Below, in pieces: positions 13,751 through 21,691 of a DNA stretch of 64,000 nt. Each line of letters begins with the position of its first letter. The stretch's first letter is position 1. Both the position numbers and the translations under genes were made by a program. Origin of the DNA: Myxococcota bacterium (GTDB taxonomy: Bacteria > Myxococcota_A > Polyangia > Polyangiales > Polyangiaceae); contig CAUJEM010000008.1 of assembly GCA_963169915.1 (NCBI GenBank), forward strand, positions 1 to 64,000, read 5' to 3'. Below the pieces are notes generated by a model that was given only the letters and a program-made list of their open reading frames with translations, had not been told where the DNA came from and did not search any database.

Positions 13751-14443
13751 ATGAACGCCCAGGACTACGAGCGGTTCGCTCGGCTCTTCGACTACCCGGA
13801 GGCGGACTACGCCAGCCTCGTGAGCGCGCTCGCGCAGCGCGGCTGGCAGCTCTCCCCGCGCCTGGGCCAGCCGCTCAGCGATCTAGAGGCGCTGCTGCCG
13901 CTGGGAGACGCCGTCGCGCTGGAGGAGCTCTACACCCGCACCTTCACGGTGCAGCCCATCACGAACCTGGAGATCGGCTACACCCTGTTCGGGGAGGACT
14001 ACAAGCGAGGCGCCCTGCTCGCCAACCTCAGCCGTGAGCACCAGCAGGCCGGCACGGACTGCGGCGGGGAGCTGGCCGATCACCTGAGCAACGTCCTCCG
14101 GCTGCTGCCCAGGCTCGAGCCCACGCTCGGCGCCGAGCTGGTGCGGGTGCTGCTCGCCCCCGCGGTGCGGGAGATGATCCGCGAGTTTTCTCCCGAGCGC
14201 CTCGCCAAGAAGGAGGCGCTCTACAAGAAGCACCACAAGGCCGTGCTCGAGGCGCCCATCGGCGAGCGCCGCGTCGCCTATCAGCACGCGCTAGAGGCGC
14301 TGCAGGCGCTGCTCCAGCGCGACTACGCGCTCCCCGTCTCCCTGCCCATGGCGGAGACGTCCACGCTCACCTCTGCCATGAGCGCCGAGCTGCGAATCGA
14401 GGACGAGCAAGACGCCGGTCAGAGCTCCTGTTCCATGCTGTGA
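13751..14443 (+). CDS. narJ: Nitrate reductase assembly chaperone NarJ
   Basis: 230 residues, all-helical TorD/NarJ-type protein. The family binds the NarG N-terminus in the cytoplasm and helps insert the molybdenum cofactor and FS0 cluster before docking to NarI; it is not part of the final enzyme. Conserved features are the N-terminal FARLFDYPEADY, the ELYTRTFTVQP stretch and LSNVLRLLPRL. The start codon lies directly behind the narH stop, indicating translational coupling. The C-terminal 35 residues are low-complexity and end CSML, which looks lineage-specific. Confidence 0.92.
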   Translation: MNAQDYERFARLFDYPEADYASLVSALAQRGWQLSPRLGQPLSDLEALLPLGDAVALEELYTRTFTVQPITNLEIGYTLFGEDYKRGALLANLSREHQQAGTDCGGELADHLSNVLRLLPRLEPTLGAELVRVLLAPAVREMIREFSPERLAKKEALYKKHHKAVLEAPIGERRVAYQHALEALQALLQRDYALPVSLPMAETSTLTSAMSAELRIEDEQDAGQSSCSML

Positions 14444-14456
14444 GAGGCCACCGCCC

Positions 14457-15185
14457 ATGAACCTGTTCAATCTGTTCCTCTTCGTTGGGCTACCGTACAT
14501 CGCGCTGGTCACCTTCTTGGTGGGGACCATCCAGCGCTATCGCTCCAAGGGCTTCAAGGTCTCCTCGCTCTCGTCCCAGTTCTTGGAGGGACGCTCGCTG
14601 TTCTGGGGCTCGGTGCCGTTTCATTTCGGCATCCTGGTGGTGTTCTGCGGGCACCTCACCGCCTTCCTCATCCCTCGCGGGGTGCTGCTCTGGAACGGCG
14701 ACCCCTTGCGCCTCATCATCCTGCAGGTCACCGCCTTCAGCTTCGGGCTCAGCATGCTCATCGGGCTGTCGGGCTTGCTCGTGCGCCGCTTCACCAACGC
14801 GCGCGTGCGGATGGTCACCACGCGCATGGATTTGCTCCTGGAGCTGCTGCTCTTCACCCAGACGGCGCTCGGCCTGTGGATGGCCTTCAACTACCGCTGG
14901 GGTTCCTCCTGGTTCGCCGCGGATCTGTCCCCCTACCTCTGGTCTCTCCTCAGCCTCAGCCCGGACATCTCCGCCGTGAGCGAGCTGCCGCTCGCCATCC
15001 AGCTCCACATCGTCAACGCCTTCCTCATCTTCACCCTCTTCCCCTTCACGCGCCTGGTGCACCTCTTGGTGGCGCCCCTGCACTACCTGATGCGGCCCTA
15101 CCAGCGCGTCATCTGGAACTGGGACCGGCGCGCCATCCGGCACCCGAACACGCCCTGGAGCCCCACGCGGCCCAAGAACACCTGA
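14457..15185 (+). CDS. narI: Nitrate reductase gamma subunit NarI, dihaem cytochrome b
   Basis: 242 residues with five predicted transmembrane helices. It oxidises quinol at the periplasmic side and anchors NarGH. Haem ligands are apparent from spacing: two His ten residues apart in FHFGILVVFCGH (helix 2), and two His eighteen residues apart in the last helix (LHIVNAFLIFTLF then TRLVH). These match His56/66 and His187/205 of E. coli NarI. Thirteen nt separate it from narJ. The basic C-terminal tail (RPYQRVIWNWDRRAIRH) is predicted to contact NarH in the cytoplasm. Confidence 0.95.
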   Translation: MNLFNLFLFVGLPYIALVTFLVGTIQRYRSKGFKVSSLSSQFLEGRSLFWGSVPFHFGILVVFCGHLTAFLIPRGVLLWNGDPLRLIILQVTAFSFGLSMLIGLSGLLVRRFTNARVRMVTTRMDLLLELLLFTQTALGLWMAFNYRWGSSWFAADLSPYLWSLLSLSPDISAVSELPLAIQLHIVNAFLIFTLFPFTRLVHLLVAPLHYLMRPYQRVIWNWDRRAIRHPNTPWSPTRPKNT

Positions 15186-15200
15186 GGAGAGAGCCACGCC

Positions 15201-15953
15201 ATGAACCTCATCCAGCTGCGACGAGCCCGTAACGCGGACGACCCCCTCACCAAGCAGCCGGAGCGGGGCGTGGAGCAAGCCGGGCTCTCCCCGATGGACC
15301 CCCCGGACGCCTACCATCCACCGGGGCTCGCGGACAGCGACCCAGAGAGCTTTCACCCGTACCTGCGCCTGCTGATGCAGGAGCACACCCGCCTGATGAC
15401 GGCGCTGGAGGAGGTCGAGGGGGTGCTGCAGGCCGCGAAGACCGAGGGCTTCTCGCGAGCGACGGATCTTGCGCTGATGCGCTTCCTCGAGGTGGTCGAC
15501 GGTGAGTTCATCGGTCACAGCCAAGAGGAGGAGCGGCTGCTCTTCCCGCTGCTGCACCAGCGGCTCATCGCCGATGGCGAGCATAGCCGCGGCGGCGAAG
15601 GGCTCACCACGGCGATCGACGTCATGCACGCCGAGCACCTCAAGGCCGTGCAGCACGCCGCCGTCACCCTGAACCTCATCCGCCTCGGGGTCTCCCTGCC
15701 TGAGGAGCGCTCGGCGAGGGTCGTCATCGGCGCCGGGCTCCGTGAGGCCGAGAACCTCGTGGAGCTGCTGCGGCTCCACCTCTTCCGCGAAGACAACATC
15801 GTCTTCCCCGCGGCGCAGCGCCTGCTCTCCACCGAAGAGCTCGAGGGGCTGCACGAGGCGCGCGCCCTCTCGCAGCGCGGTCACCACGGCCACGACCACC
15901 ACGACCACCACGGCCACGGCCACCACCACCACCATCACCCCCACGAGGAGTAG
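15201..15953 (+). CDS. Hemerythrin-like HHE-domain protein with a His-rich C-terminal tail
   Basis: 250 residues, no signal peptide. A hemerythrin-type four-helix bundle (about residues 50-212) carries spaced metal-ligand candidates: QEHTRL, GHSQEEERLLFP, MHAEH and LHLFREDNIVFP. Such domains bind a di-iron centre and are known as O2/NO sensors or iron-repair proteins. The last 24 residues (HHGHDHHDHHGHGHHHHHH then PHEE) are almost entirely His, Asp and Gly, a likely nickel, zinc, copper or iron sponge. It sits between narI and narK with 15- and 18-nt gaps and so is probably expressed with nitrate respiration. Sensing or buffering of O2, NO or metal is inferred. Confidence 0.85.
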   Translation: MNLIQLRRARNADDPLTKQPERGVEQAGLSPMDPPDAYHPPGLADSDPESFHPYLRLLMQEHTRLMTALEEVEGVLQAAKTEGFSRATDLALMRFLEVVDGEFIGHSQEEERLLFPLLHQRLIADGEHSRGGEGLTTAIDVMHAEHLKAVQHAAVTLNLIRLGVSLPEERSARVVIGAGLREAENLVELLRLHLFREDNIVFPAAQRLLSTEELEGLHEARALSQRGHHGHDHHDHHGHGHHHHHHPHEE

Positions 15954-15971
15954 TCCTCACGAGGTCACCGC

Positions 15972-17636
15972 ATGACCGAGCCCACCCCGCGCGGGGCTGG
16001 TCGAGCCCTCGCGCTCTGCACCTTCGCCTTCGCCTGCGCCGTCATCGTCTGGCTCTTCAATGGCGTGCTCGTCACCTTCTTGGTGGAGCAAGGAGCGGTG
16101 GGGCTCCGCCGGTCGGAGCTCGGCCTGCTCATCGGCGCGCCCGTCTTCACCGGCGCCGTCCTGCGCCTACCGGCGGGGATCCTCGCGGACCGCTACGGGG
16201 GCCGGATCGTCATCACCGTGTCGCTCCTGCTCGGCGCGGCCGGGGCCCTGCTCGAGAGCCTGGCGTCCGGACTCTTCGGGTTCCTGGGCGCCGGGCTGCT
16301 GCTCGGGGTCGCCGGCGCCAGCTTCGCGCCCGGGGCCGCCTACGCCTCTTCCTGGTATCCCAAGGAGAAGCAAGGGACGGCGCTCGGGATCTTCGGCGCC
16401 GGCAACCTCGGCGCCGCCGTCACGAGCGTGCTCACGCCGTTCCTGCTGCGCTCGCTCACGAGCCACGGGGAGAAGCTCGACGGCTGGAGGAACGTCCCGC
16501 GCCTCTACGCTGCCGGGCTCGCGGTGGTCGCCGTGCTGTTCTTCCTCCTCAGCCCGAGGCAGGCCGCTCGCAAGGCAGGCCCGCCGCGCGGCCTGATCGA
16601 GAGCCTGACGCCCCTCCGCACGCTGCGCGTCTGGCGCTTCGGGTTCTACTATTTCGTCCTCTACGGCGGCTTCGTGGGCCTCTCGCAGTGGCTCATCCCC
16701 TACTACGTCAACCTGTACGCGGTGTCGCTCACCACCGCAGGCGCGCTCACGGCCGCCTTCTCGCTCCCGCCCAACGTGACGCGCGCGCTCGGCGGCTGGC
16801 TCTCGGATCGACTGGGGGCGCGCCGGGTGATGAACTACGCCTTCATCGGCGCTGCCATCGGCTTCGTGCTGCTCTCCGTCCCCCGGATGGACATCCAGAT
16901 CCCGGGGCAGTCCCTGTTTGCGGAGGCGGACGGGGTGGTGGAGGAGGTGGGCAAGGACTACCTCGTCGTCAATGGAACTCGCCTCACGCTGGAGGCGGAG
17001 CCACCCCCGAAGCTCCAGCCCCTGCCCGTGATGGTCTGGCCGAAGTCCAACCACTGGCACACGCCGGTGGTGGCCGTCGGGGAGCCGGTGGTCAAGCGAC
17101 AGATCCTCGCGAAGGGCGTCACGCACGTCTACTTTCAGGCCAACCTCAACATCTTCATCGGCATCATCGTCATCGTGGGCGGCTTGATGGGGGTGGGGAT
17201 GGCCGGGGTCTATCGGCACATCCCGGAGTACTTCCCGAACGACGTGGGCGGCGTCAGCGGCATCATCAGCATGATCGGCGCGCTCGGCGGCTTCGTCGGC
17301 CCCGTGGCGTTCGGCGCGCTGCTCAGCTCTACCGGCCTGTGGATCACGTGCTGGATGCTGATGGCCGTCATGTGCCTCATCAGCCTGGCGTGGATGCACC
17401 AGGTCATTCGGCGCATGCTGGCGCGCGCAGCGCCGGAGCTCCAACACCGCTTCGAAGAGGTCCCCTCCAGCTCCATCGTGGACCAGCACGCCGTAGAGTG
17501 CCGTGTCCACGGCCTGCAGGCGGTGGTCTCCGTCACCCACGCGGACGACGGCGCGGATCGCTGCCGCCTGCGGCAGCTGGTGGACGCCCTCGACACCATC
17601 GAGTGCCGGCCGCGGGAGCCGGAGCGCCCCGCTTGA
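15972..17636 (+). CDS. narK: Nitrate/nitrite transporter NarK (MFS) with a periplasmic insert
   Basis: 554 residues with 12 predicted transmembrane helices, longer than typical NarK (about 460). Substrate-binding Arg candidates are RLPAG (helix 2) and VTRALGG (helix 8). The glycine-rich nitrate signatures are GAGNLGAAV (helix 5) and GGVSGIISMIGALGG (helix 11). Two additions are unusual. About 80 residues (roughly 309-390) lie between helices 9 and 10, on the periplasmic side, with a beta-rich pattern (VVEEVGKDYLVVNGTRLTLE). A 60-residue cytoplasmic tail after helix 12 ends in Cys-containing sequence. Transport of nitrate in, or nitrite out, is inferred from the family and the operon. Confidence 0.9.
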   Translation: MTEPTPRGAGRALALCTFAFACAVIVWLFNGVLVTFLVEQGAVGLRRSELGLLIGAPVFTGAVLRLPAGILADRYGGRIVITVSLLLGAAGALLESLASGLFGFLGAGLLLGVAGASFAPGAAYASSWYPKEKQGTALGIFGAGNLGAAVTSVLTPFLLRSLTSHGEKLDGWRNVPRLYAAGLAVVAVLFFLLSPRQAARKAGPPRGLIESLTPLRTLRVWRFGFYYFVLYGGFVGLSQWLIPYYVNLYAVSLTTAGALTAAFSLPPNVTRALGGWLSDRLGARRVMNYAFIGAAIGFVLLSVPRMDIQIPGQSLFAEADGVVEEVGKDYLVVNGTRLTLEAEPPPKLQPLPVMVWPKSNHWHTPVVAVGEPVVKRQILAKGVTHVYFQANLNIFIGIIVIVGGLMGVGMAGVYRHIPEYFPNDVGGVSGIISMIGALGGFVGPVAFGALLSSTGLWITCWMLMAVMCLISLAWMHQVIRRMLARAAPELQHRFEEVPSSSIVDQHAVECRVHGLQAVVSVTHADDGADRCRLRQLVDALDTIECRPREPERPA

Positions 17637-17646
17637 GGGCCCGCCG

Positions 17647-18699
17647 ATGAGCCAGCTGCTCTCCTGGCTGCGCCGGAGCACCGAAGAGCTCTACCCCGGC
17701 AGCTTGGCGCTGGTGATGGCGACGGGCATCATCTCCAACGCCTTCTTCATGACCAGCCACGACTGGATCGCCGGCGCGCTGTTCGCCGTCAACCTGGTCG
17801 CGTGGCCCGTCCTAGTCGGGCTCACGCTGCTGCGCGCGGTGTGCTACGGCGGCAGGCTCTGGCGAGATCTGACGGACCCGCGGCTGGTGTTCTCCTTCTT
17901 CACCTTCGTGGCGGCCAGCGACGTGTTCGGCGTCCAGCTCCTGCTGCGCGGGTGGCCCCGCGTGGCGACCGCGCTGTGGCTCATCGCGCTCGGCGCCTGG
18001 CTGCTGCTGTCGTACTTCAGCTTCTCCCTGCTCATCTTCAGCAACGAGGAGCGCGGCGCCGGGGTGATGCACGGGGGTTGGCTCATCGCCATCGTCGGGA
18101 CGCAGTCGCTCGTCTTGCTGGGCACGCTGCTCGCCCCGCACTTCGGCGCCTTCGCGGCGCTCACCTTCGTCACGGTGCACGCGCTCTGGGGCATCGGGCT
18201 GACGCTCTACGGCATGTTCGTCACCCTGTTCGCGGGGCGGATCTTCTTTCAGCGAGTCGGCCCGGAGGAGGCGATGCCGCTGTTCTGGGTGGTGATGGGC
18301 GCCGCCGCCATCAGCGCCAACGCTGGCTCCGCGCTGATCGTCAGCGTGCCCATCGTGCCGTTCCTGACGGCGCTCCGGCCGTTCGTGGAGGGGACGACGC
18401 TCGTGCTCTGGGCCTGGGGCACGTGGTGGATCCCGCTGCTCGTCTTGGTGGGGGTGTGGAAGCACCTCATCCATCGCGTCAAGCTCAGCTACCACCCGAT
18501 GTACTGGAGCCTGGTGTTCCCCATCGGCATGTACAGCGTGGCCTCCTACCGGCTCTCGCTCGCGGCCGAGTTCACGCCGCTCGTGCTCCTGGCGCGGAGC
18601 GTCGCGTGGCTAGCCCTCGGCGCCTGGCTGCTCACCCTGCTGGGTTGGGCGCGGAGCTCATGGCACCAGTGGCAGGCCGAGCGACCGCTCGCCACCTGA
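17647..18699 (+). CDS. TDT/SLAC1-type anion channel or transporter (TehA-like)
   Basis: 350 residues, about ten transmembrane helices, matching the tellurite-resistance/dicarboxylate transporter (voltage-dependent anion channel) superfamily. The N-terminal signature PGSLALVMATGIIS is typical of that superfamily. Plant SLAC1/SLAH relatives conduct chloride and nitrate. It starts 10 nt after narK on the same strand and is the last gene of the cluster, so nitrate or nitrite movement is a reasonable inference, although nothing in the sequence fixes the substrate. The ATG at 17647 is chosen over an upstream in-frame start within narK, because the preceding sequence is the narK tail in another frame. 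Confidence 0.82.
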   Translation: MSQLLSWLRRSTEELYPGSLALVMATGIISNAFFMTSHDWIAGALFAVNLVAWPVLVGLTLLRAVCYGGRLWRDLTDPRLVFSFFTFVAASDVFGVQLLLRGWPRVATALWLIALGAWLLLSYFSFSLLIFSNEERGAGVMHGGWLIAIVGTQSLVLLGTLLAPHFGAFAALTFVTVHALWGIGLTLYGMFVTLFAGRIFFQRVGPEEAMPLFWVVMGAAAISANAGSALIVSVPIVPFLTALRPFVEGTTLVLWAWGTWWIPLLVLVGVWKHLIHRVKLSYHPMYWSLVFPIGMYSVASYRLSLAAEFTPLVLLARSVAWLALGAWLLTLLGWARSSWHQWQAERPLAT

Positions 18700-18719
18700 G
18701 CGGCGCGCGACCTCCCCCT

Positions 18720-19433
18720 TCAGGGCACCGCGCCGATCGCCTCGCTGCTCTCGAGCTCCCGCCCGCAGTCCCCGTAGAGAGAGAAGCGCTGGCCCGCCGA
18801 CGGCAGCTCGAAGCGCCACGCTGGCCCCACGCGGGAGCGGTAGTACTCCACCCTCGCGAGCTGCTCCTTGGGCGCGCCCTTGCTGAGCGCGTGGCTCCAG
18901 ACCTCCGCGACGCCACAGCGAGGCTCCGGTAAGTCCTCCGGGAAGGCGCTGGGGCAAGGCACGGTGGTCTGATCCGGGTCCGCCACGAGCCCCTCGTGGC
19001 GGAGATGGACGGTCTGCTTACCGCAGTAGGCCTGGCGCGGCAGCGTCCCCGGCTCCCGTGGGGGCTGAGGGCCCTCGCCGGGGAGGCTCTGGAACACGTA
19101 CCGCGCCCGGCCCGGCCCCTCGGAGAGATCGATGGTGCCGTCCGCGCGCGCTCCCTCGACGACGAAGCCTCGCAGCACCTTGCGCGGCGTGACGCGCCTG
19201 GCCGCCGCCAGGGCGCGGACGGGGTCCACCGCCTCGGGGAAGCCCGTGAGCCCATCGGTGGTGGCGGGCGCCGGCGCGACGCTGAGCTCCGGCCGGGAGG
19301 CGCGCTTGGCCCAGAGCGAGAGCCCGAGGGTGGCGCCGAACGTCCCCAGCACCAGCAGCAGACCGATGCGGCGATCGCGCCGACGCTGGCGTTCCAGGAG
19401 GGCAAATTCGGCCTCGAGAGGAAGGTCGGTCAT
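18720..19433 (-). CDS. Single-pass membrane protein of unknown function
   Basis: 237 residues from the ATG at 19433. The cytoplasmic N-terminus is charged (LLERQRRRDRR), followed by one transmembrane helix (about 23-40; IGLLLVLGTFGATLGLSLW) and an extracytoplasmic domain of about 190 residues with four Cys (YCGK, VPCPSAF, PRCGVAEV, YGDCG). The sequence TGCTATAGCC lies about 10 nt upstream of the ATG as a possible -10 region. The gene is convergent with the nar cluster (20-nt gap). No family is recognised and the role is unknown. Confidence 0.65.
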   Translation of the reverse strand: MTDLPLEAEFALLERQRRRDRRIGLLLVLGTFGATLGLSLWAKRASRPELSVAPAPATTDGLTGFPEAVDPVRALAAARRVTPRKVLRGFVVEGARADGTIDLSEGPGRARYVFQSLPGEGPQPPREPGTLPRQAYCGKQTVHLRHEGLVADPDQTTVPCPSAFPEDLPEPRCGVAEVWSHALSKGAPKEQLARVEYYRSRVGPAWRFELPSAGQRFSLYGDCGRELESSEAIGAVP

Positions 19434-19538
19434 GAGCGGCCCGGCTATAGCATGAGGAGATTGCAACTCGACAAAGACTGCGCTAGCTCCCGCTCCCCAG
19501 GGTGGCCACGGCCACCACGCTCCCGGACTCCCGGAAGC

Positions 19539-19613
19539 GGGCGCATAACTCAGCGGTAGAGTGCGTCCTTCACACGGACGAAGTCGTAGGTTCAATCCCT
19601 ACTGCGCCCACCA
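19539..19613 (+). tRNA. tRNA-Val, anticodon CAC
   Basis: A cloverleaf can be drawn by eye. The acceptor GGGCGCA pairs with TGCGCCC, the D-arm contains AACTCAGCGGTAGAGT, and the anticodon arm CGTCC-TTCACAC-GGACG places CAC at positions 34-36. The T-arm is GTAGGTTCAATCCCTAC. The 3' ACCA is encoded. It reads the GUG codon for valine. No integrase gene or partial duplicate of its 3' end was noticed nearby. Confidence 0.97.
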
Positions 19614-19724
19614 GCCTCTCCCCCTCGTCGCTTCCCACCCGACGGGGGGCGGCGCTCGGGGGCGGGCCACGGTAGGCGCTGGCCGGTCATCACCCGCCGC
19701 GCGCACACCACGCACTTCAGCGAC

Positions 19725-20360
19725 CTAGCGGCGCCAGCGCGCGCCGAGCTGCGGCACCTCGAGCTCGTCCACGCCGTCCGCCAAGCTCTGCGGCCGCGCG
19801 CCGGCGGCGTCCGCCGCGGCGCTGGCCCGCGACGGTGGCGGCACGGTGCGAGGGATGATGGCGGTGTCGGGCTCCTCACCGTACTGGAGCACCGCGAGAC
19901 GCGCCGGGAGCCCCCCCACGTCCGAGACCCGAGGGGAGAGGATGAGGAAGCGCTCGCTGCTGGGGGACGTCCACACCGGGGCGTCTTCGAGCGAACCGTC
20001 CAGCTCGCCGAGCTGTCGGGCCGCCGCCTCGAAGGTGGAGTCTTGGCGTGGGTCCAGGAAGACGACCCACGACGCCTGAGCGAGCGCGGGCGCCGCGCCC
20101 GCCAGCGTGCGGCGGCTCCCGAGCAGGCTGATGGCCAGCGGCTGCGTCCGCGACAGCGCGACGATGACGCGCGTCCGTGGGTTGCGAAGCACCGCCACCC
20201 GCCCCAAGTGCTTCGCGAAGTGCTGCACGGAGGTGGTGGGGCCATCGATGACTCGCGAAAAGTCCGCCCCCAGACCCCGGAGCTGGGTCTCCCAATACTC
20301 CCGCAAGCCGGGCGCCGTGGGTTGCCCGAACGGACAGAGGAGCAGAGCTGCCGGAACCAT
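19725..20360 (-). CDS. Conserved-looking cytoplasmic protein, unknown function
   Basis: 211 residues, no signal peptide despite an apolar start (VPAALLLCPFGQPT). The sequence alternates beta- and alpha-like stretches (RVIVALSRTQPLAISLLG; ASWVVFLDPRQDSTFE), as in a Rossmann-like or response-regulator-like fold, but no motif identifies it. The C-terminal 50 residues are low-complexity (PPPSRASAAADAAG). TAAAAT ends 6 nt before the ATG, strongly resembling a -10 box of a leaderless message. It lies alone between tRNA-Val and a divergent hydratase-like gene. Confidence 0.6.
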   Translation of the reverse strand: MVPAALLLCPFGQPTAPGLREYWETQLRGLGADFSRVIDGPTTSVQHFAKHLGRVAVLRNPRTRVIVALSRTQPLAISLLGSRRTLAGAAPALAQASWVVFLDPRQDSTFEAAARQLGELDGSLEDAPVWTSPSSERFLILSPRVSDVGGLPARLAVLQYGEEPDTAIIPRTVPPPSRASAAADAAGARPQSLADGVDELEVPQLGARWRR

Positions 20361-20366
20361 ACCGCC

Positions 20367-20372
20367 ATTTTA
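20367..20372 (-). promoter_or_regulatory. Candidate -10 hexamer TAAAAT of a leaderless transcript
   Basis: On the minus strand TAAAAT ends 6 nt before the ATG at 20360. It is the best match to the TATAAT consensus in this GC-rich window. It sits within the inverted repeat GCCAT-TTTACT-ATGGC (20364-20379), which could also be an operator. Confidence 0.45.
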
Positions 20373-20499
20373 CTATGGCAGCTCGGTCGTCCCGCGCAAG
20401 AGGCTCCGACGATGGGCTCCCCCAAAGGCGGGAACCTCGAGCGGCTGCTGACCTCCAGGGGCTACCCGAGGTCGCGCCCTTGTGGCAGAGAGCCACCTC

Positions 20500-21300
20500 A
20501 TGAGCGCCAGGGACGAGACACCTCCGGAGATCCTCCTGGAGCCCGGCGAGATCAGCGTGCTGACGCTGAACCGCCCAGACAAGCTCAACTCCATGACCGA
20601 GTCGATGGGGCGCCTGCTCCGCGAGGCAGTCAGCGCCCTCAACGCTCGCGACGACGTCCGCGTGGTGGTGCTGCGGGGCGCTGGGCGTGCCTTCTCGGCG
20701 GGCGGAGACATGAGCTTCATCGAGGCCAACCGGCGCCGCAGCCCCGAGCAGAACCGCGTCGCCATGCTCGAGTTCTACGGCATGTTCCTCAGCGTCCTCG
20801 ATCTGCGCGTCCCCAGCGTGGCCGTGCTCCAGGGCGCGGCCGTGGGCGCGGGCCTGTGCCTCGCGCTGGCCTGCGATCTGCGCCTCGCCGCCAAGGAGGC
20901 CAAGCTCGGCGCCAACTTCGTGCGCGTCGGGCTTCACCCCGGCATGGGCGCTACGGCGCTGCTACCGCGGCTGGTGGGCGCCGCCAAGGCGAGCGAGCTG
21001 CTGCTCACCGGCAAGCTCGTGAGCGGAGAGGAGGCCGAGCGCATCGGCTTGGTCAACGCAGCGGTCCCACGTCACGAGCTCGAGCAGCTCGTCGCGACGA
21101 CGCTCGAGCCACTGCGCAGCGCCGGCCCCGTCGCGCTCGCGCAGACCAAGGCGAGCCTCCAGGGCTCGCTCCGCGCCGAGCTGGCGGCGGCGCTCGCGCG
21201 TGAGGCCAGCGCCCAGGCCATCGATTTTACGACGCAGGATCTGCTCGAGGCCGTGGAGGCCTTCCGTGATGGGCGCACGCCACGTTTTCTGGGCCAGTGA
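20500..21300 (+). CDS. Enoyl-CoA hydratase/isomerase (crotonase) family protein
   Basis: 266 residues from the ATG at 20500; a GTG at 20482 is an alternative start. Crotonase-fold hallmarks are present: LNRPDKLNSM, the oxyanion-hole stretch GRAFSAGGDMSF, LQGAAVGAGLCLALACDLRLA and GLHPGMGATALLPRLVG. The Glu of SELLLTG fits the position of the second catalytic Glu of rat hydratase (Glu164). The place of the first (Glu144) is occupied by non-acidic residues (NFVRVGL), so the reaction may be isomerisation or another crotonase chemistry rather than classical hydration. It is a single gene with no other fatty-acid genes adjacent. Confidence 0.85.
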   Translation: MSARDETPPEILLEPGEISVLTLNRPDKLNSMTESMGRLLREAVSALNARDDVRVVVLRGAGRAFSAGGDMSFIEANRRRSPEQNRVAMLEFYGMFLSVLDLRVPSVAVLQGAAVGAGLCLALACDLRLAAKEAKLGANFVRVGLHPGMGATALLPRLVGAAKASELLLTGKLVSGEEAERIGLVNAAVPRHELEQLVATTLEPLRSAGPVALAQTKASLQGSLRAELAAALAREASAQAIDFTTQDLLEAVEAFRDGRTPRFLGQ

Positions 21301-21328
21301 GGGAATGCCGGCCGCGCGGGTGGCGTCC

Positions 21329-21334
21329 TACGCT
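21329..21334 (+). promoter_or_regulatory. Candidate -10 hexamer TACGCT of a leaderless transcript
   Basis: TACGCT ends 6 nt before the ATG at 21341, which has no Shine-Dalgarno sequence. This supports the lipoprotein start at 21341 rather than the in-frame ATG at 21305. It may drive the following overlapping gene run. Confidence 0.35.
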
Positions 21335-21340
21335 CACAAG

Positions 21341-21691
21341 ATGCCAGGGCCCCGGCTGCTGCTCCCGCTCGCGCTCCTGGTCGTCGCCAGCGGCTGCGGG
21401 GCCGCCACTCACGCGGCGCTCCCAGACTACGATCGCCCCATCCCCAGCTCCGAGCCGCAAGCAGCGCTGCGGCTGGAGCTCTCGCTGCCCCCTGGCAGCG
21501 ACTGCGAGCGGCGCTTCGACCTGGCGCTGTACCGAGAGCGCGCCGTCCGGCTGACGGCCTGGGACGATCGCGAAGGCTGCCGTCAGCGACGGATCACCCT
21601 CCACTACCTCCCTCGGCGCCTTGGCAGGCCGGCGCTGCTGGAGAAGGTCCGTGAGCTTGCCGAGCCGGGTAGCGTGAAAGAACTCCCATGA
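21341..21691 (+). CDS. Small lipoprotein, first gene of an overlapping five-gene run
   Basis: 116 residues. The N-terminal signal peptide with lipobox VASGC implies lipid anchoring after cleavage. The mature part is about 95 residues with two further Cys (SDCERRFD, REGCRQRR), likely a disulfide, in a compact beta-rich domain. Its stop codon overlaps the ATG of the HEAT-repeat gene (ATGA), so the two are translationally coupled. The family is not recognised. The ATG at 21341 is favoured over 21305 because it gives a proper signal peptide and lies 6 nt after a TACGCT box. Confidence 0.65.
   Translation: MPGPRLLLPLALLVVASGCGAATHAALPDYDRPIPSSEPQAALRLELSLPPGSDCERRFDLALYRERAVRLTAWDDREGCRQRRITLHYLPRRLGRPALLEKVRELAEPGSVKELP

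Noticed and set aside
17647-18699. The TDT gene as a tellurite resistance determinant linked to the TerB genes
   Set aside because: The TerB-domain genes are far away and TerB-like domains are widespread without tellurite function. Position in the nar cluster is the stronger evidence.
19539-19613. tRNA-Val as an integration (att) site of a mobile element
   Set aside because: No integrase gene follows it and no duplicate of its 3' end was seen in the neighbouring 10 kb. The Xer-type recombinase at 35992 is far away and of housekeeping type.
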